Source of the DNA: Celerinatantimonas sp046054165
GTDB taxonomy: Bacteria > Pseudomonadota > Gammaproteobacteria > Enterobacterales > Celerinatantimonadaceae
Length of the DNA: 64,000 bases
Direction: 5' to 3'
Assembly: GCF_046054165.1 (NCBI RefSeq)
Contig: NZ_JBFNXK010000011.1
Location: forward strand, 62,001 to 126,000
Of the stretch, positions 53,849-63,357 are shown one piece after another. The notes under the pieces are model-generated. The model was not told where the DNA came from and ran no database searches. It saw only the letters and a program-made list of their open reading frames with translations. Every line of letters starts with the position of its first letter. Within the stretch, counting starts at the first letter, position 1. Position numbers and translations under genes: made by a program.

Positions 53849-54757
53849 ATGATTGAAATCCGACACCTCTACACCTTACAAACGCTCTACCAAACTGATT
53901 CCGTCAGTGCCGCAGCAGATAAGCTGTATTTAAGCCAATCGGCACTTTCACACCAACTCAAAGAATTAGAACAACGTATTGGCGAACCACTGTTTATTCG
54001 CAAGACCAAACCCATTCAATTTACGCGGGAAGGATTACTCCTCTTAGAACTAGCGCAAAAAATACTTCCAGAAGTTGAAACGACCCAGCATAAGTTAAAA
54101 TCCAAACAATCTTTACCTCCGAGCCAAATCAATCTGGCCTTGGAATGCCACAGCTGTTATTTGTGGCTGCTCCCCGTCATTAAACAATTTAATCAAAGCT
54201 GGCCGAATATTTCTCTGGAACTGATGACCGAACACCCTTTTGATCCATTGCAAGCTCTTACCGCGCAACAATTGGACTGGGTGCTCAGCGCCGATCCGCT
54301 GCCCAGTACGCATATCCAGTACACTCCCCTATTTCATTATGAAACAGTGTTGGTTTGCCGCCCTGATCATCCATTAGCGACACGGTCAGCGACCTCAGTG
54401 CAAGCTCCCGATCTGCTCAATTATGAACTCATTACCTATCCAGTGGCTGAGCAGCGTCTTGACTTATTTCGTGAATTTTTGCTCCCCGCAGGGATCACCC
54501 CCTCGCAAATTCGCTCGACCCGACATCCATTAATGATGCTGCAACAAGTCAGCCAATCTGATGCAATAGCGGCATTACCTCGATGGGTCATTGAAGAATT
54601 AGGTCGAGCAATGGCGTTAACCGCACTCACGATAGGGGATGGTTTATGGTGCACGATGTATCTGGCCTGTGAGAAACAAATCCCACAATGGACGACTGAT
54701 TTTATTCATCTAACGCGTCAGATTACAACGACTTACCCAGGGATCCGTCCTGTATGA
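53849..54757 (+). CDS. metR: LysR-family activator of methionine genes MetR
   Basis: 302 aa. The N-terminal LysR HTH (IEIRHLYTLQTLYQTDSVSAAADKLYLSQSALSHQLKELEQRIG) is near-identical in pattern to MetR; the effector domain binds homocysteine in known MetR. Divergent from metE across 103 bases, the classical arrangement in which MetR activates metE and represses itself. Partial TGAA/TTCA-type half sites occur in the gap at ~53800-53830, too weak to call. Confidence 0.94.
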   Translation: MIEIRHLYTLQTLYQTDSVSAAADKLYLSQSALSHQLKELEQRIGEPLFIRKTKPIQFTREGLLLLELAQKILPEVETTQHKLKSKQSLPPSQINLALECHSCYLWLLPVIKQFNQSWPNISLELMTEHPFDPLQALTAQQLDWVLSADPLPSTHIQYTPLFHYETVLVCRPDHPLATRSATSVQAPDLLNYELITYPVAEQRLDLFREFLLPAGITPSQIRSTRHPLMMLQQVSQSDAIAALPRWVIEELGRAMALTALTIGDGLWCTMYLACEKQIPQWTTDFIHLTRQITTTYPGIRPV

Positions 54758-54867
54758 GGTACATTTAATAACAATTAAAACAAATAGTTAATGACAACAA
54801 GATTAATTTATAAACAAAATAAACATGGTATATGAACGGCAAATCGGCTATCTTATCCGAAAATTTA

Positions 54868-54886
54868 ACTGATAATAATTATCAGT
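54868..54886. promoter_or_regulatory. Fur-like 19-bp palindrome upstream of the diguanylate cyclase gene
   Basis: Perfect palindrome ACTGATAAT-A-ATTATCAGT. Its core GATAAT-A-ATTATC is exactly the 6-1-6 Fur half-site arrangement. It lies 47-65 bases upstream of the ATG at 54933, a promoter position. It is AT-rich, so chance or a weak metR terminator hairpin remains possible. Confidence 0.55.
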
Positions 54887-54932
54887 ATTTTAGTGATCTT
54901 CGTTATTTGAATCGTTAGTAGATACATTATAA

Positions 54933-56135
54933 ATGATACCCCTTGATTTAACGGCAATGATGCTTATATGTACGGCATCTGCTTTCATCGCGGCAATCTG
55001 TTTAAGCTTACTTACTCATAATCGTTATCTTTGCCCGGGGTGTCCTTATTGGTTAACGGCGCAATGGATGATTGCATTGGGTTTTCTGGCGTTAATTGGA
55101 CGAATCTGGATCCCGGTTTCTATCAGTGTCATTCTGGGCAATACCTTAGTTTCGGTGAGTCTGTCCTTCATGTTACTCGGACTGCTCAGCTATCATCCTT
55201 TATTAATAAAACGCTATAAACTTTTGGGGTTGATTGCTCCAACGCTGATGCTCCTTAGCATGACGGTGGCCGTTGCAACTAACCAATCTATTATTATTCG
55301 TTGCCATATCTTTGATATCATTGCTGATATTCAGCTCTTAGGATGCATCGTAGCCTGTTTATACCAACGTCATCCCCGGGAAACCGGTCGCAAACTATTA
55401 GCAGGGCTCTTTCTGATTTTAATCATCTGTGGTTCTTTACGTTCACTACTGGCACATTTTCAGCATACGCCCTATGTCTATTTTTCATTTAGCAATGCCA
55501 CCTTACTGGTAATGGCTAGTGAACTGTTATATTTAATCGGAGTTTCAATTTGTATGCCATTGCTCACCGCGCAGTGGTTGCAATTGCAATTAGCAAAAAC
55601 AGCTTGTATTGATCAAGTCACCGGTCTCCAAAACCGGCATGGATTAATTGAATATATTGACCAGTTCACCAACACCCAAAAAGCTACAGCGACCCATGCG
55701 CTAGCGATTATCGATATCGATCATTTTAAACAAATCAACGATCAATACGGGCATTTAACTGGCGATAAAATTCTATCATCAGTCGCCGAACTCATTCGAA
55801 AGCATACCCGGGAAAAGGATTTAGCCATGCGCTATGGCGGGGAAGAATTTGTAGTGATATTTCCGGAACAGGATCATAACCATGCCATCAGCTGGGCTGA
55901 ACGTATCCGAAAAATCATTGAAAATACGTTGCACTCATTTGAAAATCAATCATTACAGGTAACCGTCAGTATTGGGATTGCACAGTTTTGCAATCCTTCC
56001 CACCAAGCGGTTCGGCAAGCATTAGCCGCAGCCGATTCGGCGCTCTATCAGGCGAAAAAAAATGGCCGAAATCAGGTTCAGCTGAATCAAACCACAGTCG
56101 CCACAGATTCATTCAAATCCATTACGCTCTGGTGA
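54933..56135 (+). CDS. Membrane diguanylate cyclase (GGDEF)
   Basis: 400 aa. Residues ~1-220 contain about seven hydrophobic helices (an unnamed sensor/membrane module); residues ~225-385 are a GGDEF domain with DQVTGLQNRHGL, IIDIDHFKQINDQYGHLTGD, and the active-site RYGGEEFVVIF. The GGEEF signature is catalytic-type. The I-site RxxD is not seen 5 residues before GGEEF (KDLAMRYGGEEF), so product inhibition may be absent. Makes c-di-GMP; input signal unknown. A Fur-like palindrome precedes the gene. Confidence 0.9.
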   Translation: MIPLDLTAMMLICTASAFIAAICLSLLTHNRYLCPGCPYWLTAQWMIALGFLALIGRIWIPVSISVILGNTLVSVSLSFMLLGLLSYHPLLIKRYKLLGLIAPTLMLLSMTVAVATNQSIIIRCHIFDIIADIQLLGCIVACLYQRHPRETGRKLLAGLFLILIICGSLRSLLAHFQHTPYVYFSFSNATLLVMASELLYLIGVSICMPLLTAQWLQLQLAKTACIDQVTGLQNRHGLIEYIDQFTNTQKATATHALAIIDIDHFKQINDQYGHLTGDKILSSVAELIRKHTREKDLAMRYGGEEFVVIFPEQDHNHAISWAERIRKIIENTLHSFENQSLQVTVSIGIAQFCNPSHQAVRQALAAADSALYQAKKNGRNQVQLNQTTVATDSFKSITLW

Positions 56136-56157
56136 GCTATTGGAGAATTTAATCGGC

Positions 56158-56610
56158 TCAGCCGTTAAAACGAACTAAGGTATGATCTTCGCCTTCCAAA
56201 GCCTGATCAATAATTTTTTCAATCAAAACCCAGTTTCCGCCCCCTAAACCAGCGCCAATCAGAGGATAACCAATCCGTAATCCATGATAACGCTGACGGA
56301 CTTCAGCAAAGACCATCTGTACTGCCTCATAGTCAGCATTCCCTTCACCATGATAATCAAACTGCGTATATGCATTCACAACCGTGAAGCAGACTTCCCC
56401 CCGAGTGACGATTGCCGTACTTAAAGTACCCAGTTTTTCACGATCTCCAAACGCAGTTTCTTGATCGGCCTGATAAGCTTCCGGAAACACATGTCGAATC
56501 GACAATGCGATACCGCCGTCCATTGAATGGAAACAATTACTGCCATGAACGATAACGTCAAAGTTACCTTCAAGAGCAAGTTCAATTAAATCGCCATCAA
56601 CGACTTTCAT
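56158..56610 (-). CDS. Stand-alone macro-domain protein
   Basis: 150 aa, essentially one macro domain that binds or hydrolyses ADP-ribose derivatives (VVDGDLIELALEGNFDVIVHGSNCFHSMDGGIALSIRHVFPEA, YPLIGAGLGGGNW). A TTG lies just before, but the ATG at 56610 is the natural start. It is similar to Appr-1''-p-processing/phage-type macro proteins. Convergent with the GGDEF gene. No ADP-ribosyltransferase is next to it. Confidence 0.85.
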   Translation of the reverse strand: MKVVDGDLIELALEGNFDVIVHGSNCFHSMDGGIALSIRHVFPEAYQADQETAFGDREKLGTLSTAIVTRGEVCFTVVNAYTQFDYHGEGNADYEAVQMVFAEVRQRYHGLRIGYPLIGAGLGGGNWVLIEKIIDQALEGEDHTLVRFNG

Positions 56611-56689
56611 CAATCCATGCCTTAATTAAGTTTAAAATCATTATAACTATAATAGAAGTTATCGACCGATGACGCTGAAATATAATCAA

Positions 56690-58741
56690 CTATGGTGCAA
56701 TTCGTTCCAGATATCGTAAAAAAGATGAGGCCGTTAAAATGACCGGCAATTCAACTCCATTGGGAGCATTCGCCGAATAGAGTCGATTATAAGGTACTCC
56801 ATAACGTTGATATTGGGCTAGATAACGATTGATTCGGGGATCTGAATGTGTCCAGTCGCCTTTGAGCAGAACCACCTGATGCTGATGTAACTGATCGATC
56901 ACAGATTTACGACTAAATACATTTAAATAATTGGCCTGACACGTCATGCACCAGTCGGCGGTGATATCAACCAAAACCGTTTTATGAGCCGCCAAGGCCT
57001 GAGTTAAACGCTGCTCACTAAAAGGTTGCCATTGGATTTGTTCTTTATTCATCTGATTTTTCAGAACATAGCTTCCCCCAATGCCAAACAATGCGCTCAC
57101 AGCCACTACTCCGACCAGCCCTCCTAATAACGGGTAGCGGTGCTGTTTGAATAACCGAAACACCATCACAAATAGACAGAATACAATGCCCCCCCAAACC
57201 CATTTTATCGGCAAGAAACTGTCCAATACCGAGGCGAGCCACAATGCGGTCATAACCATCATCAGCCCGAACAAGTTCCGCAATCCGACCATCCAAAAAC
57301 CAGGTTTAGGAAGATAACGAACACATCCGGGGAAAGTGGCGATGAACAGCCAAGGAAGAGCCATCCCCAGCGCGACACCGGTAAAAATAACCCAAAGCCC
57401 CAACGGACTGGCCAGCATAGCGGCCGTAACCGCCGTAACCAAAAATGGGGCACTACAAGGCGTGGCTAAAAGTGTGGCAAAAATACCCTGAGAAAAATGG
57501 CCCCAGTACTGTTGCTGCCCCCGGCTAGCTAAAAAATCACGCCAACGAGCGGGCAACTGCAGTTCCCACAACCCCAATAAATTCAGACTAAATAAGCCAC
57601 ATAAGAATAATAGGATGCCAACAAACCAAGGACTTTGAAACTGGATCCCCCACCCCTGAACCGAGCTATATTCCCGGGTTATGAGTAACCCGCCCGCAAT
57701 GGCCCAAAAACTGATGAAAATACCGGCCGCAGATGCCAAAAACTGATACCGCACCGCACGCCGTTGCTGGCCTTGTACCAATAAAACACTGGCCAATTTA
57801 ATTCCCAAGACCGGCAAAACACAGGGCATGACATTGAGGATCAACCCACCTAGCAATGCACATAAAAAAATCCATCCCATATGCGTAGCCGCGGATGGAG
57901 AAGGCACCATAGAATGAACCTGAAATTGCCCAGATCCATATCCATTCGATAACGTAATATCTAAGGCTCGTTGTTGCCATCCGGGATCACCCCGTCTAAG
58001 CGCAAAAATGGCTTGCAACTGATTGCCCTGCACTCGATGAGTCACCAATGCTGTATTGAAGGTATGACCAATCTGCTCGATGAACATCTGCGGATGCAGA
58101 TTCCAACCTAAAACCGAGGTGGCAAACACTGTAATTTGCTGTTTTTGTTCACTATAACTAACTGAATCAATATGGAATTCAGCCGGATCAGAACGCGGAA
58201 CCTGAACTAAAGCCTGTTGATAGCGCCGTTCTAAATCAGGTGGTGTAAACAGTTGCGAAGGAGTAAACCGCAGGTCTAAGGGGAAATCCATCTGAATACA
58301 CAGTTGATGGCAAACCGAGAGGAACAACTGGCCGTGCAAGATCGCAGCTTGCTGTAAATCGGAAATATTAATCTGGAGAGGAAACGCAACAAATGATTGA
58401 TACCCCAGTGTTTCAATCCCTAGTGCGACCGTTCGCTGTGGCAGAGGCCAAAACCATTGTACAGATTGAACATTTCGGCTATCTTTAAGCACGATCTCAG
58501 GAGCAGCCCCCGCTTCTCCGGGTGTTCGCCAATACGTTTTCCATTGCGGAGCTAGACGGACTTCCAGTAAAGCCGGTAAATTGACATCTTGATCATTCGC
58601 CGGAGCTAAAATCGATAATCGAACCTGAGCTTCCGGATGCTGAGCATCACTCAACCAGCCAGTGGTCATCGCCCAACCATAAACCGGCCATGCGCCAAAG
58701 ACAGCAAGGGCAAATAACCATCGGAACCAGATTTTAAGCAC
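56690..58741 (-). CDS. ScsB/DsbD-type protein-disulfide reductase
   Basis: 683 aa. Signal peptide, then a periplasmic DsbD-alpha-like domain with a CxxxC pair (SVCHQLC), eight-helix transmembrane core with Cys in MPCVLPVLG and ATPCSAPFLV, and a C-terminal thioredoxin domain with DWCMTCQ. It passes electrons from cytoplasmic thioredoxin to periplasmic thiols. The N-terminal domain and core resemble ScsB (suppressor of copper sensitivity) rather than classical DsbD. No scsA/C/D neighbours, so partner proteins are unknown. Confidence 0.87.
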   Translation of the reverse strand: MLKIWFRWLFALAVFGAWPVYGWAMTTGWLSDAQHPEAQVRLSILAPANDQDVNLPALLEVRLAPQWKTYWRTPGEAGAAPEIVLKDSRNVQSVQWFWPLPQRTVALGIETLGYQSFVAFPLQINISDLQQAAILHGQLFLSVCHQLCIQMDFPLDLRFTPSQLFTPPDLERRYQQALVQVPRSDPAEFHIDSVSYSEQKQQITVFATSVLGWNLHPQMFIEQIGHTFNTALVTHRVQGNQLQAIFALRRGDPGWQQRALDITLSNGYGSGQFQVHSMVPSPSAATHMGWIFLCALLGGLILNVMPCVLPVLGIKLASVLLVQGQQRRAVRYQFLASAAGIFISFWAIAGGLLITREYSSVQGWGIQFQSPWFVGILLFLCGLFSLNLLGLWELQLPARWRDFLASRGQQQYWGHFSQGIFATLLATPCSAPFLVTAVTAAMLASPLGLWVIFTGVALGMALPWLFIATFPGCVRYLPKPGFWMVGLRNLFGLMMVMTALWLASVLDSFLPIKWVWGGIVFCLFVMVFRLFKQHRYPLLGGLVGVVAVSALFGIGGSYVLKNQMNKEQIQWQPFSEQRLTQALAAHKTVLVDITADWCMTCQANYLNVFSRKSVIDQLHQHQVVLLKGDWTHSDPRINRYLAQYQRYGVPYNRLYSANAPNGVELPVILTASSFLRYLERIAP

Positions 58742-58776
58742 GCCCTCTACCCACCTGCCGTATTGACGACATTCAT

Positions 58777-58811
58777 AAAAAAGCCGGAGCCATTTTTCAA
58801 TGACCCCGGCT
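58777..58811 (-). terminator. Rho-independent terminator after lysS
   Basis: 13-base arms on the minus strand, AGCCGGGGTCATT and AATGGCTCCGGCT with two G-U pairs, loop GAAA, followed by six T residues (58782-58777). It begins 20 bases past the lysS stop and separates it from the ScsB-like gene. Confidence 0.9.
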
Positions 58812-58830
58812 AAATTGCAAGCCTAAGATT

Positions 58831-60336
58831 TTATTCCTGATGCTGAGGACGCATAGCAGGGAATAATAAAACATCACGAATCGTGTGGCTGTTAGTCAGC
58901 AACATAACCAGCCGGTCAATCCCAATTCCCTGACCTGCTGTGGGTGGCAAACCATGTTCCAGAGCCGTGATGTAATCGGCATCATAGAACATCGCTTCAT
59001 CATCACCGGAATCTTTCGCAGCAACCTGAGCCTGAAAACGTTCAGCCTGATCTTCGGCATCGTTGAGCTCTGAGAAACCGTTCGCAATTTCACGGCCCCC
59101 AACGAAGAACTCGAAACGATCCGTAATAAACGGATTTTCATCGTTACGACGAGCCAATGGCGAAACTTCCGCTGGATATTCAGTGATGAATGTGGGTTGG
59201 ATCAGCTGGTGTTCAACCGTTTCTTCGAAGATTTCGGTCAGGCATTTACCGGGTCCCCAGTAGCCTTCAACCTGAATGCCCATTGCTTTAGCAATAGGTT
59301 CCATGATGGCTTTATCTTGGATTTTATCGTTATCCAGCGCCTGAATTGCAGCGTTGTCCGGGTTAAACTGTTTGACTGAATTCAGCATCGACAACCGTGC
59401 ATAGTTACTCCCGAAGTCGAATTCATATTCACCGTATTGAACCACGCTAGTTCCCAGAACCTGCTGCGTAATTTGTTTCAGCATTGATTCGGTCAGATTG
59501 ATCAGGTCACGATAGTCCGCATACGCCATGTAGAATTCCATCATCGTGAATTCTGGATTATGCCGAGGTGACAACCCTTCGTTACGGAAATTACGGTTCA
59601 GTTCAAAGACCCGTTCAAACCCACCGACCACTAATCGTTTGAGATATAACTCAGGCGCAATACGCAGATACATATCAATATCCAGCGCATTGTGATGAGT
59701 AATAAACGGACGAGCACTTGCGCCACCTGGAATCGCCTGCATCATGGGTGTTTCCACTTCCATAAAGCCATTCGCAGCCATAAACTGACGTACGGCTGCC
59801 AGAATTTGAGAACGAATTTTAAACGTATTCCGGGATTCTTCGTTGACGATTAAATCCACATAGCGCTGGCGATAACGTTGTTCCTGATCGGCCAAACCAT
59901 GAAATTTTTCAGGTAAAGGACGCAGTGCTTTCGTCAACAATTTGAATTCATCCATCATGACGTACAACGCGCCACGACCCGACTTATGCAATTCACCGGT
60001 AATACCGATAATGTCACCGATATCCAGTCCCCCTAACTCTTTCAGCGCTTTTTGCGTCTCTTTAGAGGCATATGCCTGGATCTGATCTGAACTATCCTGG
60101 ACCACAATAAAAGGTCCACGCTTAGCCATGACTCGTCCTGCAATGCTGACGACCAGCTTGAGCTCTTCCAGCTCTTCCTTGCTCTTTTCTCCATGCGCTT
60201 GCTGCAACTGTGCAGCAAGACTATCACGGCGGAAATCATTCGGATGGCCATTGGATTTACCCAGTTTTCTCAGGTTATCCAATTTAGCCCGCCGTTCAGC
60301 AATCAGCTTGTTCTCGTCATGTACCTGTTCAGTCAT
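58831..60336 (-). CDS. lysS: Lysyl-tRNA synthetase (class II)
   Basis: 501 aa. N-terminal OB fold (IAGRVMAKRGPFIVVQDSSDQIQAY) and class II motifs (motif 1 MEVETPMMQAIPGGA, motif 2 FELNRNFRNEGLSPRHNPEFTMMEFY, motif 3 TAGQGIGIDRLVMLLT). Charges tRNA-Lys. 22 bases after prfB, the same prfB-lysS pairing as in E. coli. Confidence 0.97.
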   Translation of the reverse strand: MTEQVHDENKLIAERRAKLDNLRKLGKSNGHPNDFRRDSLAAQLQQAHGEKSKEELEELKLVVSIAGRVMAKRGPFIVVQDSSDQIQAYASKETQKALKELGGLDIGDIIGITGELHKSGRGALYVMMDEFKLLTKALRPLPEKFHGLADQEQRYRQRYVDLIVNEESRNTFKIRSQILAAVRQFMAANGFMEVETPMMQAIPGGASARPFITHHNALDIDMYLRIAPELYLKRLVVGGFERVFELNRNFRNEGLSPRHNPEFTMMEFYMAYADYRDLINLTESMLKQITQQVLGTSVVQYGEYEFDFGSNYARLSMLNSVKQFNPDNAAIQALDNDKIQDKAIMEPIAKAMGIQVEGYWGPGKCLTEIFEETVEHQLIQPTFITEYPAEVSPLARRNDENPFITDRFEFFVGGREIANGFSELNDAEDQAERFQAQVAAKDSGDDEAMFYDADYITALEHGLPPTAGQGIGIDRLVMLLTNSHTIRDVLLFPAMRPQHQE

Positions 60337-60358
60337 TTATCTAACCCTGTTTTTATAT

Positions 60359-61457
60359 TTACAGCCCTGATTTGAGGCTGGCTTCAATAAATTTATCTAA
60401 ATCCCCGTCGAGTACCGCTTGTGTATTCCGATTTTCTACACCGGTACGCAGGTCCTTAATTCTCGAATCATCAAGCACGTAGGAGCGGATTTGACTCCCC
60501 CATCCAATATCCGATTTCGATTCTTCTTTCGCTTGTTTTTCAGCATTTTTTTTCTGCAGTTCCAGCTCATATAACTTCGCTTTTAACTGCTTCATGGCCT
60601 GATCTTTGTTTTTATGCTGAGATCGGTCATTTTGACACTGTACAACCGTGTTGGTCGGTAAATGGGTAATTCGAACTGCGGATTCAGTCCGGTTGACATG
60701 CTGACCACCGGCCCCAGAAGCTCGGTACACATCAATACGCAGATCAACTGGATTAATATCCACTTCAATGCTGTCATCAATTTCCGGATAAACAAAAGCG
60801 GAAGCAAACGAAGTGTGACGACGGCCACCGGAATCAAATGGTGATTTGCGAACCAGCCGATGGACCCCAGTTTCGGTCCGTAGCCACCCATAGGCATATT
60901 CGCCCCCAACCCGAATCGTCGCCCCTTTAATACCGGCGACTTCACCATCAGATTGTTCTATGATCTCTGTTTTAAAGTTATGGGCTTCACACCAACGCAG
61001 ATACATCCGCAATAACATACTGGCCCAATCCTGAGCTTCAGTACCACCCGAACCCGATTGAATATCGATGTAACAATCACTTTTGTCCATTTCACCCGAA
61101 AACATCCGGTGAAACTCTAGTTTTTCAAGCTTTCTAACCAGCTCATCGGCTTCGGCTTCAGCCTCATGGAAAGTTTCTTCATCATCGGCTTCAACGGCCA
61201 GCTCGATTAAACCTTCCACATCTTCGATCCCCTGATCCAGCGCATCGATAGTCCCGACGATCTCTTCTAATGAAGAGCGTTCTTTACCTAAAGCCTGCGC
61301 CCGTTCTGGATCATTCCAGATATCAGGTTGTTCCAATTCCCGGGTGACTTCCTCTAACCGTTCTAAGCGGGTATCGTAGTCAAAGATACCCCCGAAGCAC
61401 ATCTCCGCGCTCTTTAATGTCGGCCAGGGTGTGATGAATTGCATTGACTTCAAACAT
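60359..61457 (-). CDS. prfB: Peptide chain release factor 2 with programmed +1 frameshift
   Basis: 365 aa after frameshift. The start is ATG 61457; 25 codons (MFEVNAIHHTLADIKERGDV, then LRGYL) run to an in-frame TGA (61382-61380), and translation continues in the +1 frame as DYDTRLERLEEV. The long ORF open from 61543 has a false N-terminus. The GGQ motif (GAGGQHVNRT) and the stop-reading SPF tripeptide (KSPFDSGG) are present. Recognises UGA and UAA; the frameshift is autoregulated by RF2 level. Downstream of recJ, upstream of lysS. Confidence 0.97.
61379..61394 (-). promoter_or_regulatory. prfB: RF2 +1 programmed frameshift signal
   Basis: Minus strand reads CGGGGGTATCTTTGAC: an internal SD-like GGGGG spaced 3 bases from CTT, then TGA followed by C (the weakest stop context). 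One base differs from the E. coli site. Codon 25 CTT slips to TTT when RF2 is scarce. Confidence 0.96.
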
Positions 61458-61545
61458 GATTGCTTACACCTGTCGTCTCTGATTTCGAAAAAACGTAATT
61501 TTACCCAATTGCACTGAAAATAGACATAGCGAAATCTAGGCAAAT

Positions 61546-63291
61546 CTAGGCTTTTTGACCGGCTTTAGGGATCTTTTCCAACCATTCCACCAGCAATTGC
61601 ACGGATCGTTGGCCACGATATTCATTAATCTCTAATTTATAGGCCACATGGATCTGCCGACACTGAAAATCCGGCCAAAGACTCCGATCAATATTGAACG
61701 CAATGGCATCAACTACCGTATTGCCCCCCACACTTTGCAGGGTCATCTTCAAGTGATTCTCTCCAACAATTTTCTGCCCGAGTAAGAAAAATTCCCCATC
61801 AAATACCGGCTCTTCAAATCCCTGTCCCCAAGGACCGGCCTGTTGTAATAATTCGGCAAATTCCAGAGTCATCAGCTCAGAGGGGAGTTCACCATCAGAA
61901 AAGAGCTGATAATTCAGATGCTCCGGTTCGACAAATTCCGTGGCAACCCGCTCTAACTGCTCCACAAATTTTGTAAAGTTCTGTTGAGGGAGCGATAAAC
62001 CGGCAGCCATGGCATGCCCACCGAACTTATCGATCAACCCCGGATTTTGGGTATCAATCCGCTCCAGCAAATCTCGCATATGCACACCGGCAACCGAGCG
62101 TCCGGAACCTTTTAAGGTCTGTTCATCCGCTTTAGCAAAAGCAAACACTGGCCGGTAGTATTTTTCTTTGATCCGTGACGCCACAAGCCCAACCACACCT
62201 TGATGCCAATCTTCTCGGAACAAGGCTAGCGCACTCGGCAGTTGCTGCTCATTCAGGGATAACTTCGCGACGCTCGCTTCAGCCTCCTGCTGCATACTGA
62301 TCTCTATCGATTTTCGTTCTCGGTTGAGGCCATCCATCTCACTGGCCATTCGCCGTGCTTGCTGAAGATCGTCACAAAGCAAACATTCAATTCCAAGGCT
62401 CATATCGTCCAATCGACCCACCGCGTTTAAGCGTGGTCCGAGAGCAAAGCCTAAATCACTGGCAACCAATGATGACTGTTGACGCCGGGAGACTTCAATC
62501 AAAGCCTGGATCCCCACACAGCATTTACCCGCTCGAATTCGAGCCAGCCCCTGATACACCAAAATCCGGTTATTCTGATCAAGACGCACCACATCAGCCA
62601 CGGTTCCAAGTGCCACTAAATCTAAATGATCCGCCAAGTTAGGCATGCTGATATTTAATGCTGAAAACAAATTCTGCTCACGCATTTTCGCGCGAATGGC
62701 CAATAGCAAATAAAATGCAACCCCGACGCCGGCCAGACTTTTACTGGGGAAATCACAATCCGTCAAATTCGGATTAACGATCGCCTCAGCCGCAGGCAAT
62801 TGTGCCCCGGGTAAGTGGTGATCGGTGATAATCACTGGAACCCCACGTTGATGAGCGTGCTCAACCCCACCAATGCTTGAAATTCCGTTATCAACCGTAA
62901 CGATAAGTTCAGCACCTTGCTCACAAGCTAAATCGGCTATTTCCGGTGATAAACCATAACCGTATTCAAAACGGTTTGGCACAAGGAAGTGAACGTCATG
63001 AAACCCCAGGGCCCGCAACCCACGGAGCATCAAGGCACTACTGGTGGCCCCATCACAGTCGAAATCACCGACGATCAAGATTGTTTTTAACCGGTAGCTC
63101 AGGAGCAGCTCAACGGCACGAGACATTCCATTGAGTTGTTCCCAACTCGTCAACGCCTTCACACTTCGGTTCAATTGCTGTTCCGAGTGAATTCCCCGCC
63201 GGGCATAAATCTGTTGGATCAGTGGATGGATCTGGTCAGAAAAACCAGAGGTATCGGCATGATTACGCCGAATTAAACGAATCGTCGTCAT
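61546..63291 (-). CDS. recJ: Single-stranded-DNA exonuclease RecJ
   Basis: 581 aa, 5'-3' ssDNA exonuclease of the DHH superfamily. Motifs VGDFDCDGATSSALM and VIITDHHLPG carry the metal-binding Asp and His; DHHA1 and OB domains follow (LVASRIKEKYYRPVFAFA, GSGRSVAGVHMRDLLE, GGHAMAAGLSL). Lies 88 bases upstream of prfB's true start. In relatives dsbC often precedes recJ; here bamC does. Confidence 0.96.
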   Translation of the reverse strand: MTTIRLIRRNHADTSGFSDQIHPLIQQIYARRGIHSEQQLNRSVKALTSWEQLNGMSRAVELLLSYRLKTILIVGDFDCDGATSSALMLRGLRALGFHDVHFLVPNRFEYGYGLSPEIADLACEQGAELIVTVDNGISSIGGVEHAHQRGVPVIITDHHLPGAQLPAAEAIVNPNLTDCDFPSKSLAGVGVAFYLLLAIRAKMREQNLFSALNISMPNLADHLDLVALGTVADVVRLDQNNRILVYQGLARIRAGKCCVGIQALIEVSRRQQSSLVASDLGFALGPRLNAVGRLDDMSLGIECLLCDDLQQARRMASEMDGLNRERKSIEISMQQEAEASVAKLSLNEQQLPSALALFREDWHQGVVGLVASRIKEKYYRPVFAFAKADEQTLKGSGRSVAGVHMRDLLERIDTQNPGLIDKFGGHAMAAGLSLPQQNFTKFVEQLERVATEFVEPEHLNYQLFSDGELPSELMTLEFAELLQQAGPWGQGFEEPVFDGEFFLLGQKIVGENHLKMTLQSVGGNTVVDAIAFNIDRSLWPDFQCRQIHVAYKLEINEYRGQRSVQLLVEWLEKIPKAGQKA

Positions 63292-63300
63292 AATTTATTA

Positions 63301-63333
63301 AAACAAGATGGCTGTCTTAAAGACAGCCATCTT
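63301..63333 (-). terminator. Terminator between bamC and recJ
   Basis: 12-base perfect arms AAGATGGCTGTC (63305-63316) and GACAGCCATCTT (63322-63333), loop of 5 bases. The minus strand continues GTTTTAATAAATT, a moderate U-rich tail. It lies 25 bases after the bamC stop. Confidence 0.85.
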
Positions 63334-63357
63334 GACCTTGGAATATCAATTCATACA

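Noticed and set aside
61460..61543. N-terminal extension of prfB in the main frame
   Set aside because: The real start is ATG 61457 in another frame, joined by the +1 frameshift at 61380; the extension has no similarity to RF2.
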